DNA of 64,000 nt from Adiantum capillus-veneris (taxonomy: Eukaryota; Streptophyta; Polypodiopsida; Polypodiales; Pteridaceae): positions 6,943,001-7,007,000 of the forward strand of contig CM043942.1 in assembly GCA_014529385.2 (NCBI GenBank), read 5' to 3'. The notes below the pieces were generated by a model that ran no database searches, was not told the origin of the DNA, and saw only the letters and a program-made list of their open reading frames with translations. Position numbers and translations under genes: made by a program. This document shows positions 55,515-64,000 of the stretch, one piece after another; within the stretch, counting starts at the first letter, position 1, and each line of letters opens with the position of its first letter.

Positions 55515-55561
<47 letters not shown>
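55515..55561. repeat. (GA)n microsatellite at the 3' end of LINE copy 2
   Basis: About 47 bp GA between the family C LTR and the LINE tail (AAATGAAATGAAATG). Confidence 0.95.
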
Positions 55562-55565
<4 letters not shown>

Positions 55566-58500
55566 GAAATGAAATGAAATGATATATTAACGTCTACAAG
55601 AGGCCAAAATGACCTATGAGACCAACTGATTACAATGATGAGTCTAGTACCAAGTCTGGGTACAAACAAGAAAACTACAAACAAAGAACTGATAGGAGTG
55701 CTACCGACTCCTATGGGTGGCTGGTAGGCTGAGCAATGGTATCATGCCATAAAGGTACAAAGTGGGGATAAGTGTCACCATGATACAATATAGCAGTAGC
55801 ATGAAGCCTATCCCGATCGACATTCTGGGTGTCGTGCTAGAATCCTGTGGATCCTCTGCCGCAATCTCCGCCGGTGCTGCGTGGCTCCCCTCCTCACTCG
55901 CGGTCGTCTCGATCTCCCTAACTCTATAGCTCGATCAATGAGAGTACCGCTGATGTGTGTATGGGTGGGAACCGAGCTCTCTGGTGGTGGTGTCCCCTCT
56001 GACTCTGTGGTACTCAGACTGAAGAAATCTGAGATGCGTCTCTGGGACTGTCTCTGTCTTTGCCCATTCAATAGAGCGTCTCTATGTCTCTGAATCTCAA
56101 GTAGGAATAATACGAGACATCTTTGATCCTGATATCTCATGACTCTGTCTAACGAGTCAAAACCATCTCTGAATAGACAATGAAAGCGTCCCCGTATCTC
56201 ATAGTAGACTGTGCAGCGACATATGTAGTGAAACTCTGTCTCTGGCTCTGCATGGCATAACTGACATATCCTACTGTCTGCTGGTATGCCTCTGAATCTA
56301 CCTGTCTCAATCCCAAGCTGGTGTGAAGATGTGCGAATCTGGCCAATAGCACATCGTAACCTATGAGATAGATGTGTGTCCATGTAACTGGGCCGTGTGA
56401 CAAATCCGTCTGTCGTGAGTTGAAGAAGATGTTCTCTATAGAAAACCTTCTTCGTACCCAACTCCCGTGATGGTTCTATCCATGTCCTCTTGCTATCAAG
56501 GTGGATAAGATCCTGCCGAATGAGTCTAGTAGTCTCCATCCGTGTAAGAGCCAAGGATGGTGCATCAAGAGAATACTGGAAAGGGGGCAGCCTGTCCATG
56601 CTGAAACCATGCCTCTGAAACCATGAGTTCATCTGTGCATACCAACATGATGTATCTCCCTGTAATGCCAGCTGTCTGGATGACTCGAGAGCAAGCCTGG
56701 CATACCTGTCCCTGGTGGTGTCCCATAAGCTGTGTACAAATGATACTGATCTGGTGAGTGCCTCAACCTCCATAGGTGGGGCAGCCAGCTCCGCTCGTAT
56801 GATGTCATGTGGGACTGAGGCCTTGGCTCTAATCAGCCTAGAAATCATAGATATCAGGGGTCTCTCCATATTAGTCCATCCAGCACTGTCAATAGACGGT
56901 CCCCAAACCTGAACCGCGTAGTGCATAACTGAAGCGACCAAAGTATCGAAAAGCCAGAGCTTTGTTCGAGGTTCCTGGAACTGAACTTGCGAGCAAATCC
57001 TCTCTAAACCACCTAGGGCTGCATAGGCACGAGTCAATCAAGTGTCTGCTGCTACTTTCAGTGTGAACCTCGGTCCACTAAAGACCACCCCAAGATATGT
57101 GTATGCATCAGTGTACTCCATACTGTCCTGTCCATATGTGAAAGTAGGTGTTGATCTCCTAACCCACTGTGGCGTGGTATTAAATACCATGACCTTGGTT
57201 TTACCAAGGTTGACAGACAATCCACTATCCTCTGCAAAACTATGCAATGCGTCCAAATGTCTCTGCATACCCTCTGGCGATTCTGATATCAACACGATAT
57301 CGTCAGCATACAATAAAAGAGGGATCCATGTCCCTGCAAGCTGAGCACCTCCATCACCTCCTCTGTCAATATAATCAGAGACCCCATCAACATACATACC
57401 AAATAAAGTAGAGGACAGTGGGCATCCCTGTTTCACTCCAATGGTGGAGTGAACTATGTCGGATATCCCCTCTGATGTGCGTACATGACCCATCACTGAA
57501 CTGTACAATGCCATGATCCCCCACATCAGCTCTGTGGGTACCCCCAATTCCATAAGCCGGTGCATCAATCTGGCCCTCGGCACTGTGTCAAAGGCTTTGC
57601 GAAAATCCACAAAGCTGCAGTATATCCGTCTACCATGTGCTCGACCCTCCTCAATGATAGCTCTGAGTGTAAAGACATGATCTAGTGTGGAGAAACCCCT
57701 TCTGAAACCAGCCTGCCCAGGTGCTCGTATGCCCATAATCTCTACCCAACTGCTCAGCCTATGCTCGAGGATGGATGCATATAACCGTGCCAATGTGTGT
57801 CCTACCATGATAGTACGGTAATTCCCCGGCACTGTGGGGTCACCTGTCTTGAAGATAGGTACAATAGTAGATAATCTCCAAGACTCAGGGAGACCCTCAC
57901 ACATGACACGGTTGAATATCCGTGCAAGCATCTCTGCCAACAAATCCCCAGCATGTATAATGTGCTCTGCTACCAAACCCTCATGATCCTGTGCCCGTCT
58001 GGTCTTCATCCTGTCAATGGCCTCCTTTACCATCTCAGTGGTAAAGAAGGTGCTCGTAGCCGGACATGGTTGTGGTGGGTCTGGTAATGGTGGTTGTCCA
58101 GGTACAGTGTATAAAGATGTTGCATACTGCCCCCATATCTCTGTAGAAGTAATCACTGGTGGGGGAGACTTCTCATGGAATAGACGCCAAGCCTCTCCTG
58201 AATCTCTACTAAGGAAGAGCTGATATAAATCTTGCTCCATCTGGACCAAGAAAGCTCGCTTCTTCCGCCGCACTAGTCGTCGTGTAGCAATGCGAGACTG
58301 TCTATAGGTGATCACTCCCAATGTAAGGTCCCGCTGTATCTGAGCTCTCCTCTGTCGACACTCCTCATCATACCATTTGTTCTGAGGCATGTGCCCAGAA
58401 CGACGTCTCTGCCCAAGCTGAGTGTGTGGATATGCCTCTGTCGCTGCCCCATGTAATGTCACTGTCAGCATAGATGTGATCTCCTCCACTGTGTATACTG

Positions 58501-59078
58501 GCTGTGATGTGCATAAAAGCCTACGTATCTCCTCTACATAGACTGAGTCAGTCTCTGGTGTAAAAGTATAGCGTGTATGTCCACCATCCCGTGAGGCCTG
58601 AGATGTATTGTACTCAAAAGAGACTGATAATGTTAAAAGTGCATGATCTACTGCTATCCCAACTGGCCTGGGCCCCACTGTGAAATCCTGAATGTGAGAG
58701 ATAAAGCTCGGATGTGTCAGAACATAGTCTACAGTGCTGGACCCATGTCTATGTGGAAAACAAGTAAAACCTGTAGACAATGGGAAAGTCGTTAAGCCAT
58801 TCAGTATGGCTAAACTGTGAGTAGTCGTCATCTCTCTCAGGTATCTCACATACTCTGTATGCTCTCTGTCGTGTGAGCATCTCTCAAGTCCCAACTCCTC
58901 TGGCTCTAGCTCTCTAAGCATCTCCTCTGATGTGTCATAGAAGACTGTCTGTGAGCTGCCTGTACGGGCATTGAAATCCCCCAGGAGTATGATGTCTCCA
59001 TCTCTGGAGAACTCCCAGATATCATCATCAAGTACAGAGTAAGGAGACTGTCCTCTGGGTGAAGCATATACTCAAGTA
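55562..59078 (-). mobile_element. LINE copy 2, 5'-truncated in the endonuclease
   Basis: Coding 59078-55808, then 3' UTR to 55562 ending in four (ATTTC) units on the minus strand. The LINE sequence stops at 59078 exactly where (GA)n begins. Close to copy 1 over its whole length, including the 3' UTR. Confidence 0.92.
55808..59078 (-). pseudogene. LINE copy 2 ORF2 (endonuclease part, RT, C-terminal domain)
   Basis: 58921-57038 (627 codons) carries the endonuclease end (ILLGDFNARTG just upstream, STVDYVLTH, VDHALLTLS) and RT (YCSFVDFRKAFDTVPRARLM, VKQGCPLSSTLFGMYVDGV, LLLYADDIVLISES). A TGA at 57038-57040 splits it from 57037-55808 (409 codons), which has the zinc motif CQLCHAEPETEFHYICRC. Copy 1 has AGA at the stop position. 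A second TGA lies near 59070. Otherwise open. Confidence 0.9.
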
Positions 59079-59105
59079 CTGAGAGAGAGAGAGAGAGAGA
59101 GAGAG
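59079..59105. repeat. (GA)n microsatellite at the 5' end of LINE copy 2
   Basis: About 27 bp GA, abutting the truncated LINE start. Confidence 0.95.
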
Positions 59106-59277
59106 GTGGTCGGACACGTGTTGTTCATTCCTTGCTCCGGCCAGTGAATTCTACAATTGGGCGACACAGGGAGACTCCACACAGAGTGCGCGAGGTGCCT
59201 GCCACTGCCGTTGGTTGCCCTCCTCCTATGTGGCAATGTATAAGGCCAGCCGCCATGAGAGATTGTGCGGCGCACAC

Positions 59278-59278
<1 letters not shown>
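59106..59278. other. Unique spacer between LINE copies 2 and 1
   Basis: 173 bp with no LINE similarity, closed on both sides by (GA)n. It looks like the original genomic sequence between two microsatellites. Confidence 0.6.

Positions 59279-59349
<71 letters not shown>
59279..59349. repeat. (GA)n microsatellite at the 3' end of LINE copy 1
   Basis: About 71 bp GA joined to the LINE tail AAATGAAATGAAATG. Confidence 0.95.
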
Positions 59350-59352
<3 letters not shown>

Positions 59353-59603
59353 GAAATGAAATGTTATATTAACGTCTTCAAAAGGCCAAAATGACCTATG
59401 AGACCAATCAGTTACAAAATAGTGAATCTAATACCATGTCTGGGTACAAAAGAACTAGAAAAGAACTAGAAGTGGAACAAAATACTACTACTACTACTAC
59501 AATCTAAAACTACGTGGGTGTAGCAGCTGATACAATAGGTACCCGGTAAACTGGATGTAACAGTGTGTGAAACAAAGATGGAAGAAATGGTGAGGATCCA
59601 TCC

Positions 59604-62600
59604 TCATCTGCACTCTGGATGTCGAGAGAGTATGGCTCGAATCTTCTGTTGTAGTCTCCGTCGATGCTGTGTAGCTCCTCTCCTCAGTCGTGGTCGTCTG
59701 TATCTCTGTAGCTCCAATGCTCGGTCGATGAGAGTGCCAGTAGTGGTCGAATGAGTGTGAGACGAGCTCTGCAGTGGTGGCTGCTCCTCTGGCTGTCCCA
59801 TATCTAGTGAAAAGAAATCTGTAATGTGTCTCTGGGACTGCCTCTCTCTAGCTCTCCCCAGTAAAGTGTCTCTATACCTGTGTAACTCAAGTAGATATAG
59901 TCCAAGACATCTCTGATCCTCATAACTCATGACCCTAGATAGAGGACCAAAACCCTCTCTGAATAAGCAGTGGAAACGCCCCCGTATCTCATAGAACACT
60001 GTGCAGTGACATATGTAGTGCAACTCTGTCTCTGGCTCTCTCTGGCATAATCGGCATATCCTGCTGTCTGCTGGTATCCCTCTGAATCTACCAGTCTCAA
60101 TCTCGAGCTGATGTGAGGATGTGCGTATCTGACCAATGGCACAACGCAAACCATGAGACATATGTGTGTCCATGTAGCTGGGTCGAATCACAAACCCATC
60201 TCCTGTGAGGTGGAGAAGATGCTCTCTATAGAAAGCCATCTTCGTGCTCAACTCCTGAGGCGGCTCTATCCATGTCCTCCTAGTGTCGAGCTGGATCAGG
60301 TCCTGACGAATGAGTCTAGTGATCTCCACCCGTGTAAGAGACAGCGAGGGTGCCTGAAGAGAATACTGGAAAGGGGGCAACTTGTCCATGGTGAAGCCAT
60401 GCGTCTGAAACCATGAAGTCATCTGTGCATACCAGCATGAAGTGTCCCCCTGTAGAGCTAACTGTCTGGAAGACTCAAGGGCCAATCTAGCATATCTGTC
60501 TCTAGTAGTATCCCATAGGCTGTGCACAAAGGACACTGATCTGGTAAGCGCCTCAATCTCCATGGGGGGGGCAGCTAGCTCTGCTCGAATGATCGCGTGA
60601 GGTACGGAGGCCTTGGCTCTAATCAATCGGGAGATCATAGATACCAAGGGCCTCTCCATACGTCTCCAACCATCCTGGCCTACAGAAGGTCCCCATACCT
60701 GTACCCCATACATAATAGCTGAGGCTACTAAAGTATCAAAGAGCCATAACTTTGTCCGAGGTTCCTGGAACTGAACCTGCGAACACATCCTCTCCAAGCC
60801 TCCCAAGGCCGCATAAGCTCTGGTTAGTCTAGTCTTTGCTGCTCTCCCCAAAGAAAACCTCGGCCCAGTGAAGACTATCCCAAGGTAAGTGTATGCATCT
60901 GTATACTCCACAATCTCTTGACCATACGTGAAGGTCGGTGCCGATCTCCTGATCCACTGCGGTGTGGTGTTAAACACCATGACCTTGGTTTTACCAAGGT
61001 TTACAGACAATCCACTATCCTCTGCAAAACTGTGTAATGCATCCAACTGTCGCTGCATACCCTCTGGTGAGTCAGAGATCAAGACAATATCATCAGCATA
61101 TAACAACAATGGGATCCACGTCCCTGCAAGCTGGGCATCTCTATCACCCTCTCTGTCAATGTAATCAGACACCTCATCAACATACATACCAAATAGAGTA
61201 GGAGACAATGGGCAACCCTGTTTCACCCCGATAGTGGAGTGAACTAAGTCAGATATCCCCTCTGGGGTGCGTACATGTCCCATCACTGATCTGTATAAAG
61301 CCATAATCCCCCAAATCAACACTGTGGGCACCCCCATCTCCTGCAGTCTGCGCATCAGTCGAGCTCTCGGTACCATGTCAAATGCTTTGCGGAAATCCAC
61401 AAAGCTACAATAAATCCGTCTCCCATGTGACCTGCCCTCCTCAATGATAGCTCTGAGTGTCAGAATATGGTCAAGAGTGGAGAAACCCCTCCTGAAACCT
61501 GCCTGTCCCTTTGCCCGTACACCCTCACCCTCTGCCCAGTTACTCAACTGCTGCTCAATAATGGATGCATACAATCGTGCCAGTGTGTGTCCAACCATAA
61601 TAGTGCGGTAATTTCCAGGCTCTGTAGGATCACCTGCCTTGAATATAGGCACAATAGTAGACAACCTCCAAGTCTCAGGTAATCCCTCACACATGGCACG
61701 ATTGAACAACACTGCAAGAACCTCCATCAGCATATCCCTAGCATGTATAAAGTGCTCCGCTACTAGACCGTCATGATCGTAAGCCCTCCTGGTCCTCATC
61801 CTGTCAATGGCTCTCTTTACCATCTCAGTGGTAAAGAAGGTGCTCGTAGGTGGACATGGCTCTGTAGGATCTGGAAGGGGATCCTGCCCAGGAACCGTAT
61901 ATAACGATGTCGCATACTGGCCCCACACATCAGGAGAAGTAATCACTGGGGGAGGGGAGTGCTCATGGAAGAGTCGCCATGCCTCGCCTGAGTCTCTACT
62001 CAAGAACAACTCATACAAGTCTCGCTCCATCTGGGCCAGGTAAGCTCGTTTCTTCTTTCGCACAAGGCGCCGGAAAGCAATCCGCGACTGTCTGTAGGTG
62101 ATGACTCCTAAATGAAGATCCCTCTGAAGCTGGGCTCTCATCTCTCTGCACTCCTCATCATACCAACTATTCTGGGGCATGCTCCCAGAATGTCGCCTCC
62201 GATCCGGTTGAGTGTGTGGGTATGCCTCTAATGCTGCATCATGTAGTGTCTCAGTCAATAAAGTAGTGCACTCCTCTACTGAGAGGCCTGGAGCAACTGT
62301 GCATAGACGATCCCAGATCGCCTCTGTATAAACCGAGTCAATCTCTGGTGTAAATGTATAACGGGTGTGTGACCTGCCTCCTGATTTCTGGGCTGTACTA
62401 AACTGAAAAGATACGGACAGTGTCAAGAGAGCATGATCCACTGCTACGCCCACTGGTCTGGCTCCCACTGTGAAATCCTGAATACAAGGAATAAAGCTCG
62501 GCTGTGTCATAACATAGTCCACTATACTGGCCCCATGTCTGTGTGGAAAGCATGTGAAGCCTGCTGCTCCAAGAAACCGCTGTAAGCCATTAAGTATGGC

Positions 62601-63209
62601 TAGCCCATGTGTAGTCGTCATCTCCGTGAGGTATCTCCCATACTCAGTCTGCTCTCTGTCATGTGAGCATCTGTCAAACCCCAGCTCACCCACATCCAAC
62701 TCTCTAAGCATCTCATCTGAGGTGTCGTAGAAGACTGTCTGACAGTTGCCCGTTCGAGCATTGAAGTCTCCTAGGAGGATGATATCACCATCCCTAGAAA
62801 ACTCCCATATATCATCATCTAGAATTGAGAAAGGCGACTGCCCTTTGGATACAGCATATACTGACGTACTGGGGGGGAAGTAACATATAGCAATATATAG
62901 AAATCGACCTGTGTCAGCTCTCAGCCTCACCCACATGTATCTAGCCTGATCATCTCTCCGTACAATATGTAGTAGTGGCTGTAGCTCCTCCCTAAACAAC
63001 ACCGCTACTCCTCCTGAACCTCTACTCCCATGCTCAGATCTCGTGACTGTTCTGTGGGCTGTCTCCCATTTGTATCCCACCACATGTGGCAACAGTTGGC
63101 CAGGGGCCTGGTGAGTCTCTGAAAAGAAAACAATGTCCTTGTCTCTGAAACTGTCCTCAAAGGCACCAACATCCAACCTCATAGACCCATTACAATTCCA
63201 AGTCGCCAT
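59604..63209 (-). CDS. LINE ORF2: APE-type endonuclease and reverse transcriptase
   Basis: About 1200 codons uninterrupted, ATG at 63209 (MATWNCNGSM). Residues 1-260 are an exo-endo-phosphatase endonuclease: WNCNG, FFSETH, LLGDFNART (~148), SIVDYVM (~228), VDHALLTLS (~256), so all catalytic positions are kept. Residues ~430-800 are RT: IVPIFKAGDPTEPGNYRTI, CSFVDFRKAFDMVP (~603), VKQGCPLSPTLFGMYVDEV, LLYADDIVLISDS (~703). Near residue 1050 is a zinc motif CRLCQREPETELHYICHC. The C-terminus is Arg-rich (RRPRLRRGATQHRRRLQQK). It would nick target DNA and prime cDNA synthesis there. Clade not assigned; the architecture fits APE-bearing LINEs such as the L1 or Jockey groups. Confidence 0.93.
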   Translation of the reverse strand: MATWNCNGSMRLDVGAFEDSFRDKDIVFFSETHQAPGQLLPHVVGYKWETAHRTVTRSEHGSRGSGGVAVLFREELQPLLHIVRRDDQARYMWVRLRADTGRFLYIAICYFPPSTSVYAVSKGQSPFSILDDDIWEFSRDGDIILLGDFNARTGNCQTVFYDTSDEMLRELDVGELGFDRCSHDREQTEYGRYLTEMTTTHGLAILNGLQRFLGAAGFTCFPHRHGASIVDYVMTQPSFIPCIQDFTVGARPVGVAVDHALLTLSVSFQFSTAQKSGGRSHTRYTFTPEIDSVYTEAIWDRLCTVAPGLSVEECTTLLTETLHDAALEAYPHTQPDRRRHSGSMPQNSWYDEECREMRAQLQRDLHLGVITYRQSRIAFRRLVRKKKRAYLAQMERDLYELFLSRDSGEAWRLFHEHSPPPVITSPDVWGQYATSLYTVPGQDPLPDPTEPCPPTSTFFTTEMVKRAIDRMRTRRAYDHDGLVAEHFIHARDMLMEVLAVLFNRAMCEGLPETWRLSTIVPIFKAGDPTEPGNYRTIMVGHTLARLYASIIEQQLSNWAEGEGVRAKGQAGFRRGFSTLDHILTLRAIIEEGRSHGRRIYCSFVDFRKAFDMVPRARLMRRLQEMGVPTVLIWGIMALYRSVMGHVRTPEGISDLVHSTIGVKQGCPLSPTLFGMYVDEVSDYIDREGDRDAQLAGTWIPLLLYADDIVLISDSPEGMQRQLDALHSFAEDSGLSVNLGKTKVMVFNTTPQWIRRSAPTFTYGQEIVEYTDAYTYLGIVFTGPRFSLGRAAKTRLTRAYAALGGLERMCSQVQFQEPRTKLWLFDTLVASAIMYGVQVWGPSVGQDGWRRMERPLVSMISRLIRAKASVPHAIIRAELAAPPMEIEALTRSVSFVHSLWDTTRDRYARLALESSRQLALQGDTSCWYAQMTSWFQTHGFTMDKLPPFQYSLQAPSLSLTRVEITRLIRQDLIQLDTRRTWIEPPQELSTKMAFYREHLLHLTGDGFVIRPSYMDTHMSHGLRCAIGQIRTSSHQLEIETGRFRGIPADSRICRLCQREPETELHYICHCTVFYEIRGRFHCLFREGFGPLSRVMSYEDQRCLGLYLLELHRYRDTLLGRARERQSQRHITDFFSLDMGQPEEQPPLQSSSHTHSTTTGTLIDRALELQRYRRPRLRRGATQHRRRLQQKIRAILSRHPECR

Positions 63210-63239
63210 CCTCAATGTGGTCCCATAGGTCTCGCACCG

Positions 63240-63656
63240 TCATGTAGAGCGCCGCTCTACAATCACCACCCGACCATCTCTGTAAAAGGCCATCTTCCCC
63301 TTCTCCCTTGCCGCTTGAATCTCGGGCATTACTTCTCTCATATGCGCAAGTTGTGAGAGAGTGAGGTCATCGCCTAAGAAAATACCTGTCTTCTTGAGAG
63401 TAGGTCTCTTCCTCAAGAATTCCTTCTTCTCTTCCAATGAAGGGAAGCGTAGTATGAGAGCTCTTTCCTTTGAAGATTCTCCGGGGCCCTCACTCTTCTT
63501 GCCCACTCTCCATGCCTTTGTGTGTGAAGGCTTCTCCACCCCCATCATTGATGTGAGGCTTGTGACCTCTTTTTCCACATTGTTTATGTCCTTGAGGCCG
63601 GTTACCCTCACATGTAGAGCCCGCACCCTCCTTCTTTGTTCCTCTTCGAGGGTCAT
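63240..63656 (-). CDS. LINE ORF1 protein (RRM-like RNA-binding)
   Basis: 139 codons from the first ATG at 63656 (MTLEEEQRRRVRALHVRVTG). The frame is open back to 63809 without another ATG, so an upstream start outside a frameshift is possible. RALHVRVTGL...ALILRFPSLEEKKEFLRKR resembles the RRM fold of LINE ORF1p; GIFLGDDLTLSQLAHMREVM and AAREKGKMAFYRDGRVVIVE resemble the C-terminal domain. It would coat the element RNA. ORF2 starts about 30 bp downstream. Copy 3 keeps the last part of the same domain at 51410-51600. Confidence 0.75.
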   Translation of the reverse strand: MTLEEEQRRRVRALHVRVTGLKDINNVEKEVTSLTSMMGVEKPSHTKAWRVGKKSEGPGESSKERALILRFPSLEEKKEFLRKRPTLKKTGIFLGDDLTLSQLAHMREVMPEIQAAREKGKMAFYRDGRVVIVERRST

Positions 63657-63809
63657 GTTGATAAGAGTGGGTGTACAAGGAGCTTCCTTACCTTTCCCTT
63701 TCTTGGCCTCCTCAATTTCTTCCCTCAAAGAGAGAGTCTGATAGTGCTTATGACATGTTGAATAGCCTTTGCTTTTATCTCTGAGATTGAGATTCGCAAG
63801 CTGGTGGGT

Positions 63810-64000
63810 TTAAACTCACATAACAGCTCCTTTGTCTCTCACTCACTCTCTCTGTCAGTCATACCTTCAAACGGCTCTATGGTTCTACCCACTGAGTTAG
63901 AAGGTCCTTGCATTGATATGCAAGTTGGGTAGTGAGCCTCAGCGTTGATGATCACTTCCTATGTCTACCAACCCTACTTCTCTAAACATCGGCATCTCGG
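63810..64000. other. Upstream flank or 5' UTR of LINE copy 1
   Basis: CT-rich patch (TCTCTCACTCACTCTCTCT near 63834) and no coding frame. It might be a degenerate (GA)n border of the insertion. Confidence 0.3.

Larger units (their letters stand above)
59350..63809 (-). mobile_element. LINE copy 1, near full length, intact ORF2
   Basis: Two frames (ORF1 63656-63240, ORF2 63209-59604) separated by about 30 bp, and a 253-bp 3' UTR ending in three (ATTTC) units then (TC)n on the minus strand. The high-coordinate end is uncertain: the ORF1 frame is open to 63809, and the 5' end may lie near or beyond the window edge. No stop in ORF2, so it is the youngest copy. Confidence 0.9.

Noticed and set aside
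57038-57040. Certain CpG decay (CGA to TGA) at the stop in LINE copy 2
   Set aside because: Copy 1 has AGA at this codon, so the ancestral codon could be AGA or CGA; it is not usable as evidence of methylation decay.

Overview
The window reads as nuclear DNA of a land plant with a repeat-rich genome. LTR elements primed from the initiator-Met tRNA, 5-bp target duplications, many solo LTRs, nested insertions, a chromodomain-type Ty3/gypsy family and long (GA)n arrays all fit this. A seed-free plant (fern or lycophyte) is my guess, but the species cannot be told from this sequence. I found no prokaryotic operons, rRNA, tRNA or CRISPR arrays. Almost everything is mobile-element sequence; the host-like pieces are two small exons near 25.5 kb and a gene 3' end near 3.3-3.8 kb.

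Layout. 1-3.3 kb: relics of two Ty3/gypsy lineages. 3.3-4.2 kb: host-like 3' gene end. 4.2-9.05 kb: a probable old DNA transposon with an uncharacterised transposase-like protein on the minus strand, flanked by GTAC-rich blocks and holding two solo LTRs. 9.1-11.5 kb: decayed Ty1/copia element E (minus). 11.5-13.4 kb: a run of hairpin repeats, a 116-bp duplication and a family-B-like LTR. 13.4-16.9 kb: low-information sequence with another gypsy relic. 16.9-23.7 kb: full-length gypsy element B-a (minus, TSD TGCCC) with a solo LTR inside its RT region. 23.9-30.9 kb: duplications, host exons, a solo LTR of family C (TSD TGTTG) and an LTR of family F. 31.0-40.4 kb: family C element (plus, TSD GCATC) carrying a nested, nearly intact copia element (TSD GATCC). 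40.6-46.3 kb: gypsy element B-b (TSD CATAC) with an internal inversion. 47.4-64 kb: three LINE copies (minus), each abutting (GA)n arrays, plus a second family C element.

Most interesting points. (1) The LINE family appears to insert into (GA)n microsatellites; its copy at 59.35-63.8 kb keeps an uninterrupted endonuclease-RT reading frame. (2) Family C is an LTR element with no polymerase, yet two copies share its own coding region (coiled coil, His/Asp-rich repeats, conserved C-terminal blocks). (3) The protein at 6.2-8.7 kb belongs to a recurring but, to my knowledge, unnamed transposon-like family. (4) Six hairpin units near 11.5-11.9 kb vary in a compensating way at their stem ends.

Exact TSDs at six insertions give a firm order: copia into C, a solo LTR into B-a, and separate insertions of B-b and the solo C LTRs.
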